Assembly (NCBI RefSeq): GCF_013170845.1
Contig: NZ_CP033367.1
Coordinates: 2,109,001-2,173,000, forward strand
Direction: 5' to 3'
Origin: Mesorhizobium loti R88b
GTDB taxonomy: Bacteria; Pseudomonadota; Alphaproteobacteria; Rhizobiales; Rhizobiaceae
Length of the DNA stretch: 64,000 bases
Position numbers and translations under genes: made by a program. Position 1 is the stretch's first letter; every line of letters starts with the position of its first letter. The notes below the pieces were generated by a model. That model made no database searches, was not told where the DNA came from, and was given only the letters and a program-made list of their open reading frames with translations. Shown one piece after another: positions 43,391 to 54,800 of this stretch.

Positions 43391-43927
43391 ATGAGCACCA
43401 TCAACCAGCCGGCGGCGCCATCGCGTCTTGCCGTGCCGGAATTGCTTGTTGGCATCGGCCTTCTGGCCTGTGCTGGCGCCGTTGCCTGGCAGACGCTGGC
43501 GATCCCGGTGTCGCCACTCTATTCCAAGGTCGGCCCGACTGTCTTTCCCTATCTCACCATGGCCGGCCTGGTGGTGCTCTCCCTGCTGCTTATCCTCGCC
43601 GCGCTTCGCGGCGGCTGGCAGCCGGAAGAGGAAAAGGAAACGCCGACCGATTGGAAGGCGATGGGCTTCGTCGTCATCGGCCTGGTCGCCAACCTGCTGC
43701 TCATCCGGACGCTCGGCTTCACGGCGTCGTCGGTCATCATGTTCGTTCTCGTCTGCTATGGCTTTGGCAGCAAGCGTACGCTGCGCGATGCGCTTACCGG
43801 TCTCATCCTGGCGCTGGCCGCGTATTTCGGTTTCGCCAGGGCGCTCGGCGTCAACATTGGTGACGGCTTCATCGAGAACCAGCTGAACGCGGTGATCGAT
43901 GCGATCATCGGCGCGTTGGGAGGCTGA
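43391..43927 (+). CDS. tctB: Tripartite tricarboxylate transporter small membrane subunit (TctB)
   Basis: This 178-residue inner-membrane protein has four hydrophobic segments (about residues 18-36, 52-72, 92-118 and 130-150), the TctB layout. A long cytosolic loop ([12 protein letters not shown]) links the second and third. TctB stabilises TctA in the transporter complex and its sequence is poorly conserved, so the identification leans on position between tctC and tctA. GGGAGGACATCC lies before the ATG. The stop overlaps the tctA ATG (TGATG). Confidence 0.85.
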   Translation: MSTINQPAAPSRLAVPELLVGIGLLACAGAVAWQTLAIPVSPLYSKVGPTVFPYLTMAGLVVLSLLLILAALRGGWQPEEEKETPTDWKAMGFVVIGLVANLLLIRTLGFTASSVIMFVLVCYGFGSKRTLRDALTGLILALAAYFGFARALGVNIGDGFIENQLNAVIDAIIGALGG

Positions 43928-45456
43928 TGCCCATGGACACGCTTGGCCATCTCGCACACGGATTTTCAGTCGCCTTCACGCCGATGAACCTGATGTGGTG
44001 CCTGCTCGGCACCACGCTCGGCACCGCCATCGGCGTGCTGCCCGGCCTCGGGCCGGCGCTGACCATCGCGCTGCTTTTGCCAATCACCTACCAGGTGGCG
44101 CCGGAAGCGTCCTTCATCCTGTTCGCCGGCATCTATTACGGCGCCATGTATGGCGGCTCGACGACATCGATCCTGCTCAACACGCCCGGTGAGAGCGCTA
44201 CTATCGTTACCGCGCTGGAAGGCAACAAGATGGCGCGGTCCGGGCGTGGCGGGGCGGCCCTGGCGACCTCGGCGATCGGCTCGTTCGTCGCCGGCACGCT
44301 CGGCACGCTCGGCGTTGCCTTCCTGGCGCCGGTGGTGGTCAAGTTCGCGCTGGCCTTCGGCCCGGCCGAGTATTTCTCGCTGATGGTGCTCGCCTTCATC
44401 ACCGTTTCGGCCGTGCTCGGCTCGTCCTCGGTGCGAGGACTGACCAGCCTGTTTGCCGGCTTCGTCATCGGCATGATCGGCGTCGACCTGCAGACAGGCC
44501 AGCCGCGCTTCACCTTCGGCACATCAGAACTGCTCGACGGCGTCGACGTCATCATCGCCGCTGTCGGCCTGTTCGCCGTCGGCGAGACGCTCTACATGGC
44601 CTCGCGCCGCTATGCCGGGAAGGACGAGATCGTGCCGCTGAAAGGCTCGCTCTACATGACCGCGGCCGAGTGGGGCCGCTCATGGAAGGCCTGGCTGCGC
44701 GGTGCAGCGATCGGCTTTCCGATCGGCGCCATGCCGGCCGGCGGCGCCGAAATCCCGACCTTCCTGTCCTATGCCATTGAGAAGAAATTATCGAAGCACA
44801 AGGAGGAGTTCGGCACGGTCGGCGCCATCGAGGGCGTTGCTGGTCCCGAGGCCGCCAACAACGCGTCCGCCGCCGGCGTGCTGGTGCCGATGCTGACGCT
44901 CGGCCTGCCGACCTCGGCGACGGCGGCGATCATGCTATCGGCCTTCCAGAGCTACGGCATCAATCCCGGGCCGCTGCTTCTGACGACGCAGGCGGACCTG
45001 GTCTGGGGCCTGATTGCCAGCCTGTTCATCGCCAACGTCATCCTCGTCATCCTCAATTTGCCGTTGATCGGGCTGTGGGTGCGGCTGTTGAAGATCCCGG
45101 CGCCACAGCTCTATGCCGGCATCCTGGTGTTCGCGACCGTCGGCACCTATGGCATCTCGCAGTCGCCTATCGACCTTGTCATCCTCTATCTGCTCGGCGC
45201 GGCAGGCTTCCTGATGCGGCGTTTCGACTTCCCGACCGCGCCTGTCATCATCGGCATGATCCTGGGGCCGCTCGCCGAAACCCAGTTCCGCCGGGCAATG
45301 ACGATCTCGAACGGCGATTGGTCGGTGTTTTATACGCACAAGCTGTCGCTGACGCTGCTGACGCTCGCTTTCATCGGCCTCGCCGGGCCGCATATATGGG
45401 CCTTCATCGAGCATCGCCGTCGGAGCGGCCCGGAGCATGTGCCGGGCGATGCCTGA
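43927..45456 (+). CDS. tctA: Tripartite tricarboxylate transporter large membrane subunit (TctA)
   Basis: This 509-residue permease has about twelve transmembrane segments in two homologous halves. The family glycine motifs are [22 protein letters not shown] near residue 35, [15 protein letters not shown] near residue 75, and the second-half mate [23 protein letters not shown] near residue 310. It imports the substrate bound by TctC using an ion gradient. The ATG at 43927 overlaps the tctB stop, indicating coupling; MDTL at 43933 is an alternative. Confidence 0.93.
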   Translation: MPMDTLGHLAHGFSVAFTPMNLMWCLLGTTLGTAIGVLPGLGPALTIALLLPITYQVAPEASFILFAGIYYGAMYGGSTTSILLNTPGESATIVTALEGNKMARSGRGGAALATSAIGSFVAGTLGTLGVAFLAPVVVKFALAFGPAEYFSLMVLAFITVSAVLGSSSVRGLTSLFAGFVIGMIGVDLQTGQPRFTFGTSELLDGVDVIIAAVGLFAVGETLYMASRRYAGKDEIVPLKGSLYMTAAEWGRSWKAWLRGAAIGFPIGAMPAGGAEIPTFLSYAIEKKLSKHKEEFGTVGAIEGVAGPEAANNASAAGVLVPMLTLGLPTSATAAIMLSAFQSYGINPGPLLLTTQADLVWGLIASLFIANVILVILNLPLIGLWVRLLKIPAPQLYAGILVFATVGTYGISQSPIDLVILYLLGAAGFLMRRFDFPTAPVIIGMILGPLAETQFRRAMTISNGDWSVFYTHKLSLTLLTLAFIGLAGPHIWAFIEHRRRSGPEHVPGDA

Positions 45457-45471
45457 GCGGTCTGAAAAGAT

Positions 45472-46656
45472 ATGACAGACCTGCTTTCCGGTATCCGAGT
45501 CCTCGACCTGACGAATGTGCTCGCCGGGCCTTATTGTGCCTACCAGCTAGCGTTGCTTGGGGCCGACGTTATCAAGGTCGAAGGACCGCAAGGCGGCGAT
45601 CTGGCACGCCAGCTTGGCGGCTCGCCAAAGCTCAACAAAGCCGGCATGGGCGCCTCGTTCCTGGCGCAGAATGCCGGCAAACGATCGGTGGTGCTCGATC
45701 TCAAGAAAGAAGCGGATCGCGAACGCTTCCTCGACCTGGTCGCCAGCGCCGATGCGCTGGTGGAGAATTTCCGCCCGGGCGTCATGGATCGGCTTGGCCT
45801 TGGCCATGAGGCGCTGCAGGCGGTCCGTCCCGGCCTCGTCTATTGCGCGATCTCGGGTTTCGGCCAGACCGGGCCGATGCGCGGCAATCCCGCCTATGAC
45901 CAGATCATCCAGGGGCTTTCCGGTATCATGAGCATCACCGGCACGCCAGAAACCGCGCCGCTGCGTGTCGGCTATCCCGTTGCCGATACGCTTGGCGGGC
46001 TGGTCGGTGCGTTCGCGATCGCATCGGCGCTGGTCAGGCAGAAGATTTCTGGCGAGGGCGCCTTCCTCGATGTCTCGATGCTCGAATGCACGCTTTCGGC
46101 GCTTGGCTGGCCGGTGTCGAACTATCTGACGGCAGGGGTCGATCCCAAGCCGATGGGCAATGAAAACATGACCGCGGCACCTTCCGGCGCCTTCCACACC
46201 GGCGACGGACTGCTCAACATCGCCGCCAACAAGCAGGAGCAGTTCGTGGCGCTGTGCCGGCTGATCGGTAGGCCGCAGCTGGCGTTGGACGCGCGCTTTG
46301 CCGAGCGCGAGACACGCAAGCGCAACCGAGCGGCGCTCAAAGTCGAGATCGAGGAGGCCTTGGCGGGTGCTCCGGCGGCGGCCTGGGAGGAAATCTTCAA
46401 CGGTGCCGGCGTCCCCGCCGGCCGGGTGCTGACGATCCCGCAAGTGCTGGCCGAGCCGCAAGTGCTCGAACGCCAGGTAACCGCCAATTTTGACGATGTG
46501 GCCGGGATGGACACGCCGCTGACCGTGCTGCGCGGCGGCTTCATGGTCGATGGCGCGGCACCCTTGCCGACGAAACCGCCACCGGCACTGGGCGAGCATA
46601 TGGACGAGGTTTTCGCCCATCTGCCGCCACGCGCCAGGGCAAAGGCACGGGCATGA
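45472..46656 (+). CDS. CaiB/BaiF family CoA-transferase
   Basis: This 394-residue cytosolic enzyme is a type III CoA-transferase. Features are LSGIRVLDLTNVLAGPYCAYQLALLGADVIKVE (residues about 5-35), the catalytic Asp in RGNPAYDQIIQGLSG near residue 147, and FLDVSMLECTL. Type III enzymes move CoA from succinyl-CoA or a similar donor to a carboxylate. The gene follows tctA by 15 bases and overlaps the downstream lyase gene by four bases (ATGA), suggesting it activates the imported tricarboxylate as its CoA ester. Confidence 0.9.
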   Translation: MTDLLSGIRVLDLTNVLAGPYCAYQLALLGADVIKVEGPQGGDLARQLGGSPKLNKAGMGASFLAQNAGKRSVVLDLKKEADRERFLDLVASADALVENFRPGVMDRLGLGHEALQAVRPGLVYCAISGFGQTGPMRGNPAYDQIIQGLSGIMSITGTPETAPLRVGYPVADTLGGLVGAFAIASALVRQKISGEGAFLDVSMLECTLSALGWPVSNYLTAGVDPKPMGNENMTAAPSGAFHTGDGLLNIAANKQEQFVALCRLIGRPQLALDARFAERETRKRNRAALKVEIEEALAGAPAAAWEEIFNGAGVPAGRVLTIPQVLAEPQVLERQVTANFDDVAGMDTPLTVLRGGFMVDGAAPLPTKPPPALGEHMDEVFAHLPPRARAKARA

Positions 46657-47504
46657 GCGGCTCGGATGAGACGTCAGGCCGTGAGCGCGGCGAGGAATGG
46701 TGGCAGACCGCCATCATCGAGATGAGCCCCGGCGTCATCAGGCTGCGCGGCTATGAGATCCAGGACCTGATCGGCCGCGTCAACTTCCCAGCCATGATCT
46801 GGCTGATGCTGCGTGGCGAATTGCCCAGCGAGGAACAGGCGGCATTGCTCGGCATTGCGCTGGGTGCGGCTGTCGACCACGGCCCGCAGGCGCCGTCGAT
46901 CGCCATTGCCCGCATGGCGGCGACATGCGGCGTCGGCATCAACAGCGCCATGGCTTCGGCCATCAACGTGCTGGGCGACGTGCATGGCGGCGCCGGCGAA
47001 CAGGCACTGTCGTTCTATGGCGATGTCGCCGTGTCGATCGACGGCGGGGCGGCACTGGACGAGGCGGTCTCGGTGCGGCTCGACCGGTTCTTCGCCGAGG
47101 ATAAGGGCTATGTGCCGGGTCTGGGCCATCGCTTCCACCCGATCGATCCGCGCGCCCCGCGCCTGCTGCAACTGACCCGCGATTTTGCCGCGCGGGGCGT
47201 TGTCGGTGGACGCTTTGCCGACATCGCCGAGGCCGTCGAGGCTGATGTGGCGCGGCGCAAGGGCAAAAAGATTCCGCTCAACATCGATGGCGCCACCGCC
47301 GTCATCTATGGCGAGCTCGGCTTTCCACCGCCGCTGACACGCGGGCTTTTCGTGCTGTCGCGGTCGGTCGGCATCCTGGCGCATGCCTGGGAACAGTCGC
47401 AACAGAGCGAGCGCAACAAGGGGCCGCTGCCACGCGAATGGCTGTGGGCCTATACCGGCACGCCGCTGCGGCCTTTTCCCGAAGATGGTGACAAGGGCGG
47501 GTGA
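46653..47504 (+). CDS. Citryl-CoA lyase-like citrate synthase homologue
   Basis: This 283-residue protein belongs to the short citrate-synthase superfamily group usually called citryl-CoA lyase, without the N-terminal domain of true citrate synthase. The catalytic triad is visible: His in GDVHGGAGEQ near residue 111, His in GLGHRFHPIDP near residue 157 and Asp in LNIDGATAVIYG near residue 212. It would cleave citryl-CoA, or a similar acyl-CoA, to acetyl-CoA and an oxo-acid. No citrate lyase alpha/gamma genes are present; the coupled CaiB/BaiF transferase could supply the CoA thioester instead. This pairing is an inference. Confidence 0.85.
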   Translation: MSGSDETSGRERGEEWWQTAIIEMSPGVIRLRGYEIQDLIGRVNFPAMIWLMLRGELPSEEQAALLGIALGAAVDHGPQAPSIAIARMAATCGVGINSAMASAINVLGDVHGGAGEQALSFYGDVAVSIDGGAALDEAVSVRLDRFFAEDKGYVPGLGHRFHPIDPRAPRLLQLTRDFAARGVVGGRFADIAEAVEADVARRKGKKIPLNIDGATAVIYGELGFPPPLTRGLFVLSRSVGILAHAWEQSQQSERNKGPLPREWLWAYTGTPLRPFPEDGDKGG

Positions 47505-47513
47505 GATCCTGCC

Positions 47514-47990
47514 TCAGGCGGGGCCGATCGGTGCTGGCCGGGGGATCGTCAAGGTCGCCACCAGCGTCGAGAGGTCAGGTTCGTCGATTAGCATCGCCGC
47601 GTCGGCCGGCGTCAGCCAGGCCCGCTGCCGCCGCTTGGCTTCCTGCCATTTGGCCAGTTCCTCGGTCACCTCCAGCAGATAGACGATGACGTCGACACGA
47701 ATGAAGTTGTTGGCCAGCCGTTTCCAGTAGGAATAGGTGCCCGCCGGGTCCTTCAACGTTTTGCCGAGCACGCCGGCTTCTTCCATCGCCTCGATGGTGG
47801 CTGCCTTGCGGCCGCTCTTGCCCTTCATCGGCCACCCCTTGGGGACGATGAAGCGCTGCGTCGTCCTGGATGTGACCAGCATCACCTCGATGTCACCAAG
47901 CGCGTTCCGCCGAAAGGGGATGGCCGCGACCTGGCGGATCCGCTCGCCCTTCTTGGCCTTGCGCACGGCCTTTTTCCTGGTGGCTGCCAT
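47514..47990 (-). CDS. NUDIX hydrolase
   Basis: This 158-residue protein has a basic N-terminus and a NUDIX fold: RQVAAIPFRRNALGDIEVMLVTSR, then VPKGWPMKGKSGRKAATIEAMEEAGV. The Nudix box GX5EX7REUXEEXGU is imperfect: G and the EAMEEAGV part are in register, but the first Glu is Lys and the Arg of REU is Ile. The PKGWPMKG start is typical of the diphosphoinositol polyphosphate/Ap(n)A-type group. It is convergent with the lyase gene (9-base gap). Confidence 0.85.
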   Translation of the reverse strand: MAATRKKAVRKAKKGERIRQVAAIPFRRNALGDIEVMLVTSRTTQRFIVPKGWPMKGKSGRKAATIEAMEEAGVLGKTLKDPAGTYSYWKRLANNFIRVDVIVYLLEVTEELAKWQEAKRRQRAWLTPADAAMLIDEPDLSTLVATLTIPRPAPIGPA

Positions 47991-48113
47991 CGGTTAAACC
48001 CAGTCGCTCAAATGCCCATAACGTGATCTGGCACCGTTGCAAGGCAAAACTGCCGCAACGACACCCGAAGGCGCCTACCATGTAAGTCGGCTAAATAAAA
48101 GAGTGCTCGCCTG

Positions 48114-48419
48114 TCAGTGGCAGGTGCTCACGGCGGTGCTGCCGATTATCTGCGTCTGGCAGCTTGGCCTGACCTGCGGCACGACCGGCGGCTGCTGGAC
48201 GATCACGCGGTCCTGGGCACGATACTGCTGTTGCTGCTGCTGAAATTGCTGCCGCTGCACCCGGTTCTGCAAGGTCTGCAGATCGTTCTGCTGAACCTGA
48301 ACCCTGCCGTTGGTCGAGGGGATGGTTATCTGCGCGGAGGCGGGCGAAGCCAGGCACGCCAGAGCCGCCGTGGCCAATACTGCCGATGCGAAAACCGTTG
48401 AGAGGCGAAGCGACGACAT
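48114..48419 (-). CDS. Small secreted glutamine-rich protein of unknown function
   Basis: This 101-residue protein has a signal peptide ending near PASAQI (about residue 30). The mature chain has a Gln-rich coiled segment (LQTLQNRVQRQQFQQQQQQY) followed by a Pro/Val region and two Cys (RPSCQTQ and VSTCH, the latter three residues from the end). The ATG at 48419 has GGA at eight bases. I recognise no family. It is transcribed away from the giant autotransporter gene. In other rhizobia, similar short Q-rich exported proteins are annotated only as hypothetical. Confidence 0.6.
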   Translation of the reverse strand: MSSLRLSTVFASAVLATAALACLASPASAQITIPSTNGRVQVQQNDLQTLQNRVQRQQFQQQQQQYRAQDRVIVQQPPVVPQVRPSCQTQIIGSTAVSTCH

Positions 48420-48870
48420 CCGTTCATTCCCGTACGAAACAGAACCCTTCAGCAATATAGGGCGTTTGTCCGGCGCTGCCATGATTTCATGGCTCCAGCG
48501 GAATGGAATTGATGCGTTGGCGCCGGAAATCAAGCCATCAACCATCGCATGCCGGACGTACGGTCGAAGCATTGTCGTCATATGACGACTATGAATCGTC
48601 AAATGTGTCGGTCAGTGTCCTGAATTGAGGGCGGTCTCCACCAAACGGCTGACGTCGCGCGTTCGGGCATGGGCTAAACGTAACTTTCGATTCCATCTGG
48701 TAAAATTTAATGTATTCTAAATTAGCCAGGACTGCACAAGCGGGAGTGCGGATTTTCTTGTGTTGATGCATGAAGACAGTTTCAGAGAACAGCATTTTCA
48801 GTGCGTACACGGGTGACTTCGGCGCCAGCCTCTCGGGATAAGGGGAAGCGCCGACAGCGGGGGTAAGTGC
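48420..48870. other. Promoter region between the Q-rich protein and the autotransporter gene
   Basis: This 451-base gap holds no gene I can support. Its middle (about 48680-48730) is AT-rich, with a TTTAATGTATTCTAAATTAG-like core, and it must contain the divergent promoters of the Q-rich protein gene and the autotransporter gene. The minus-strand frames around 48589-48810 and 48782-49045 show no ribosome site or domain. Confidence 0.5.
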
Positions 48871-51800
48871 ATGGCTTTGTTGTCAATGCGTGCTGTTGCG
48901 CGTTCTCTGACCAGCGGGTCAACCCGCCATGAACCAGGCAATGCGCTTGCCTTGGGAAGTTCCGAAAATCGGGAAGCGGCTTCGCCCAAGGAGTGCGCGG
49001 GCCGTGCGAACCGGCGTTTCGCCATTTTGCCCAAACGCCTCGCATTGTTGCTTGGCGCGACGGCGCTGGTAGGGCTTTCCTCGCTTTCGACCGGAATAGT
49101 CCACGCTCAGGTTGTGATCGATCAAAATGGCGCGGCGGCGCCCGATCGTGGCGGCGGCTACGATGTCGATGGCGACAATGGTGACGACGGCCATGCCATT
49201 GTCGACACCAACAACGCGGATCAACTCAATGTCGGAGCTTCCGGCTATGTTGGTACCGCCAATGGCGGCAAGGGCGGCAATGGCGGCGAAGGCAGCATCG
49301 GTACTCCCTTGCATACCAATGGCGGTGAGGGCGGGAATGGCGGTCATGGCGGGACCGTCGACATTACCAATAACGCCCATCTTTCGACCAATGGGGACAA
49401 TCACTTCGGTGTCGCCGCGACCGCCAAAGGCGGTAATGGCGGCGATGGCGGATCAGCCGATGCGGCAGCGACCGCCGAGTCCGGTGATGCCGGCAGTGGC
49501 GGGGCCGGTGGCACCGCCAGCGCTAAAGCCTCATCCACCAGCACAATCGTTACTACCGGCAATCGGTCATACGGTATCTATTCGGATGCAAGCGGTGGCA
49601 ATGGCGGTCAGGGCGGCGATTTCGATGTGACCGTCATCGGCGCCGGCGGAAACGGTGGCAACGGGAATTCGGGCGGCGCCGCTTCGGCCAACAATGCGGG
49701 ATCGGTCGATACAGGTGGAATGTTCTCCTACGGTATGCTGGTTCGTTCGGCCGGTGGGACCGGAGGCAACGGCAGGGGCGGTCCAGGCATCATATCCAAT
49801 GGCGGTAATGGCGGAGCTGCGACCAACGGCGGAACCGTCGACGGTACCAATACCAGCACCGGCAGCATCATCACCAGAGGTGATTTCGCTAGCGGTATGG
49901 TCGTGCAGTCTATCGGCGGCGGCGGCGGCGACGGCGGCGGTGCATTCGGTCTTTTCGGTGGCGGCGGCGCCGGGGCCGCCGGCAACAATGGCAACACCGC
50001 CACCGGCACAAATGATGGCACGATAACCACCAACGGCACCGGCGCAATCGGCATGCTTGTCGAATCGGTGGGCGGCGGCGGTGGCGATGGCGGCGGCGCC
50101 GTTGGTGTCGTCGCGTTAGGCGGCAGGGCGGGGGGCGGGGGTACCGGCGGTACGGTCAATGCCAATGTCGGTGGCACCATCACCACCGGCGATGACGGCC
50201 GCGGCGACGGGGCAACCGGCGTGCTGGCACAATCAGTCGGCGGCGGCGGCGGCAATGGCGGATTTGCTGTTTCCGCGGGGGCCAACATCGCTGTTTCCAT
50301 CGGCGGCGGTGGCGGTACGGGCGGCGATGGCGGTATCGTCAATGTCAATCAGGCCGGATCCGGGGCTACTGTACACACTCATGGCAGTTCAGCAGTCGGC
50401 ATTCTTGCGCAGTCCGTGGGCGGTGGCGGAGGCAATGGCGGCGGCAGCATAAGCGCCGGCGTCTTCGTGTCGGTTGGTATCGGAGGAAGTGGCGGCGCGG
50501 CCGGTGCCGGCCAACAGGTCAACTACAACATCGCCAACGTGAATGTGACGACCGACGGCACCGATTCCGCCGGCATCATCGCACAGTCGATCGGCGGTGG
50601 CGGCGGCAATGGCGGGTTCGCGATAGGCGCTGCCACTCTCGCAACAATCGGCGTGGGCGGCAGCGGCGCCGCCGGCGGCGGCGCCAACAAGGTCGACATG
50701 ACCACGGGCGGCATCGTGGAGACGAAGCAAGACCGGTCCATCGGCATCATCGCGCAATCAATCGGCGGTGGCGGCGGCAACGGTGGATTCACCATAGGCG
50801 CCAGCCTTCTTGCGACGGTTGGGGTCGGCGGCACGGGAAGCAAGGGTGGCGATGCGGGCGAGGTATCTTTCCGCACGGTGGATGGCGGCCTTCAGAACAT
50901 CACGACCCACGGGTTCGATTCGACCGGACTGGTCGTGCAATCGATTGGCGGCGGCGGCGGCAATGGCGGCTTTTCGGGAGCAGTAGGCGCTGTCGCAGCC
51001 GTGGCAGTGGGCGGCAGCGGGGCCGGCGGCGGCGACTCGAAAGCCGTGGATGCCACTTTCAACGGCACGGTCGATACATCGCTTGACCGGTCGGCGGGCA
51101 TTATCGTGCAGTCGGTCGGTGGTGGCGGCGGCAATGGCGGTGGTGTGTTCACGGGCAGCTTTGCGGTTTCGGTTGGCATTGGCGGCGATGGCGGCGTGGG
51201 TGGTGCCACCAACACGGTCAAATACACATCCGACACCACGACGATCACCACCGGTGGCAACGATTCAGCCGGCCTTATCGCTCAGTCGGTCGGCGGCGGT
51301 GGCGGTAATGGCGGCTTCTCGGTCAACATCTCGGCAGGGGTTGCCGTCGGCATCGGCGGCGGCTCCAGCAAAGGCAGCGATGGCAAACGTGTAGATGTCG
51401 ACATCGGCACAGCCACAGTCACCACCACCGGCGATCGCTCGATAGGCGTTCTTGCTCAGTCGGTTGGCGGCGGCGGCGGAAGCGGCGGCTTCACGCTTGC
51501 AGGGTCCCTGGCCGTTTCTGTCGGCATCGGCGGAAAAGGCGCCGGCGGCGGCAACGGTGGCGAGGTGGTAGCCACGGTTCGCGGCGGCCTCATCTCGACT
51601 TCGGGCGAATATTCCCATGCCTTCGTCGCGCAATCCATCGGCGGCGGCGGCGGTGCCGGCGGCTCGACGATCTCGGCCGGTCTGGGCGTCAATGTCGGCG
51701 TCGGTGGCAATGGAAGCGTCGGTGGCATCGGAATGAACGTGACCGCGACGAATGGCGCGGAGTTGAAGACGGATGGTATCTTCTCGCATGGCTTCCTGGT

Positions 51801-54800
51801 TCAGTCCGTGGGCGGCGGCGGCGGTTCGGGCGGGTTCTCGATCGCAGCCGGTCTCGGGCCGGCTGTATCCGTCGCCGGCAGCGGGGATGGCGGCGGCAGC
51901 GGCGGCGAGGTTCGCGCAACAAACACCAACAACATTACCACCCTTCAGTACGGATCAATGGGCCTTTTCGCCCAGTCGGTCGGCGGCGGCGGTGGCGATG
52001 GCGGCTTCAGCTATGCCGTCGGCACGACGGCAGCCGTTTCGGTTGGCGGTGGCGGCGGGAAGGGCGGCGACGGGAAGTTGGTGGATGTCGAGAACACCGC
52101 CAATCTCATCAAGACTTATGGCGGCCTTTCGCATGGCATCCTGGCGCAATCGGTGGGCGGCGGCGGCGGCAATGGCGGCGCCTCGAACTCCGTGGCCGTT
52201 GGTCTGGCGGCCATTTCCGTGTCGATCGGCGGCGGCGGCGGCGGCGGCGGCGTCGGTGGTGACGTCATCGTTAACCACACCGGGGACATATCTGTCTATG
52301 GCGGCGGTTCCAAGGGCATCTTCGCGCAGTCGGTCGGCGGCAATGGTGGCAGCGGCGGTGACGCCTTCTCCCTGTCTGCGGCGGCAAACATCTACCCCTA
52401 TCCGGCAGGCGCACTTTCGGTGTCCGTCGGCGGAGCGGGTGCTGCCGGCGGTAGCGGCGGAACGGTGGAGGTCACCGGCAACGGTCACATTGCCTCGGTG
52501 GCTAATCCCGATGTTTTGGGAAGCAACAATCCCGACAATGGCGGCGGCATATTAGCACAATCTGTAGGCGGTCGCGGCGGCGATGGTGGCCGCAGCCGCA
52601 CCTATTCCGGCAGCTTCAGCCCCACGGTCAGCATCAATCTGGGCGCCTCTATTGGTGGCAAGGGCGGCGGCGGTGGCAGCGGCAACACTGTAACAGTGAA
52701 ATACGGTCTCAATGATCCGACCAGTACGATCGTAACCACGGGCAACAATTCGAATGGCATTCTCGCCCAGTCTATCGGCGGTGGCGGCGGCAATGGTGGC
52801 GACTCCATGGCTGGTGCCGGAGGTCTCGGTGGCACCGTCACCGTCAACGCTACCGTAACGGTCGGCGGTTGGGGCGGCTCCGGCAACATAGGCGGAACGG
52901 TCATTGTCACCAATGCCGGTAAGATCAACACGAGCGGCAATACCAGCAACGCTATCCTTGCCCAGTCGATCGGCGGTGGCGGCGGCTCCGGCGGTTCGGC
53001 CAGCGGCACGACGGCATCGGTCAGCACCGGCTCGAACGTGAACGTCAACGCCAATGTGGCGATCGGCGGCCAGGGCGGCGATGGAAACAATGGCGGCGCT
53101 GTCACCGTCACAAACTCCGGCATACTCGACACCGCGGGCGATTTCTCCAATGGTATCCTGGCGCAGTCGATCGGCGGCGGCGGCGGCGCCGGTGGCTCGG
53201 CTGACGCAAAGGCGCTTAATCTCGGCGACAGCGAGGGCACCACGATCGATGCCAATCTCGCAATCGGCGGGGGCGGCGGCGACGCCACCGGAGATCGCGA
53301 TCACGACGGCGTCACCAACCAGGCTGAATGGGCCACCTACGCGCTCGGGCTGGACAGCGGCAGCAGCGGCATGAAGGTCATTGTGGACAATTCCGGCAAT
53401 ATCCATACGCACGGGTATGGATCGGCCGGCATCGTCGCGCAGTCGGTGGGCGGCGGCGGTGGCGTCGCCGGTGCCGCAACGGCGGGCAGCCAAGGCAAAT
53501 ATGGCGGCAGCGCGACGGTTTCGGTTGGCGCGGGCATCGGATTGGCGGGTGGCGACGCCGGCAATGGTGGCGAAATACAGGTCAGCAACTCCGCCAACAT
53601 CCACACGGACCTCGATGAATCGAACGGCGTAACCGCAAGTTCCGTCGGCGGCGGCGGCGGCATCGGCGGCGCGGCATCGTCGGGCGTAAAAGCCGATTAT
53701 GCGATTGGCGGTTCCGTGGGTGGACTTGGTGGCGCGGCGGGCATAGGTGGTCTTGTCCACGTCACCAACACAGCCACCGGTGAAATCCGCACACTTGGTA
53801 ATCGGTCCGTCGGCATCTTCGCGCAATCGATCGGCGGCAGCGGCGGCGCTGGCGGTGGTGGCGAGAGTCATGGCTCCGGCGCAACCCTGACGGTAAATCT
53901 GGTTGTCGGCGGCTTTGCCGACGGCGGTGGCATGGGCGGCAACGTCATCGTTGAAAATTCCGGCGTCATCACCACCGGAACACTAGACCCCACGACGCTC
54001 GCACGCACCGGCCACGGTTCGCATGGCATCCAGGCGCAGTCCATCGGTGGCGGTGGTGGCAGTGGCGGAGCGGCAGGAACGACCAGCGAGGCGGCTGATT
54101 ATCAAATCGCAGCAACACTCAGCGGCAAGGGCGGCAAGGGTGGCAAGGGTGGCGATGTAACGGTCACCAACAATGCAACGGGCGTCATAACGACCGCCGG
54201 TGACAATGCGGATGGTATTTTCGCGCAATCCGTAGGCGGCGGCGGCGGATCGGCCGGCGCGGGCAACAGCCAGGCCAAGGGCGGCGATACGACAGTGACC
54301 TTGCAGCTTGGCGGAACCGGTGCGGGCGGTGCCAACGGTGGCACTGTCCGTGTTACGAATTACGGCGATATCACCACGCTCGGCGTCATGTCGCACGGCA
54401 TCTTCGCCCAATCGATCGGTGGTGGTGGCGGCGCGTCCAGTTCGTTGACGCAGGCTTCGGACGGCAAGACCGCCATCGGCATTCAGTTGGCGCTTGCCGA
54501 TACGATCGGCCCCAACAAGGTGGTTGGCGCGGGGGCTGACGGCGGCGACGTCTATGTCCATCACAACGCAGGCACCATCAATACTTCCGGCGCCGGCGCC
54601 TTTGGCATCTTCGCACAGTCGGTCGGCGGTGGTGGCGGCTTTGGCGGCTCGATGACCAACGCGTCCGCGGGTGACGGTTCCTACTCGCTTCAGGTCGGCG
54701 TGAACGGCGGTTTCGGCGGCAATGGCGGGAATGTGGAAGTGCTGGTCGCGGGTGACATCCACACCACCGGCGCCCTTGCACATGGCGTGGTTGCACAATC

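Noticed and set aside
52552..53871. Long minus-strand frames opposite the autotransporter
   Set aside because: The repeats make Ala/Pro/Asp-rich antisense translations. There is no start signal or domain, and the sense strand is clearly coding.
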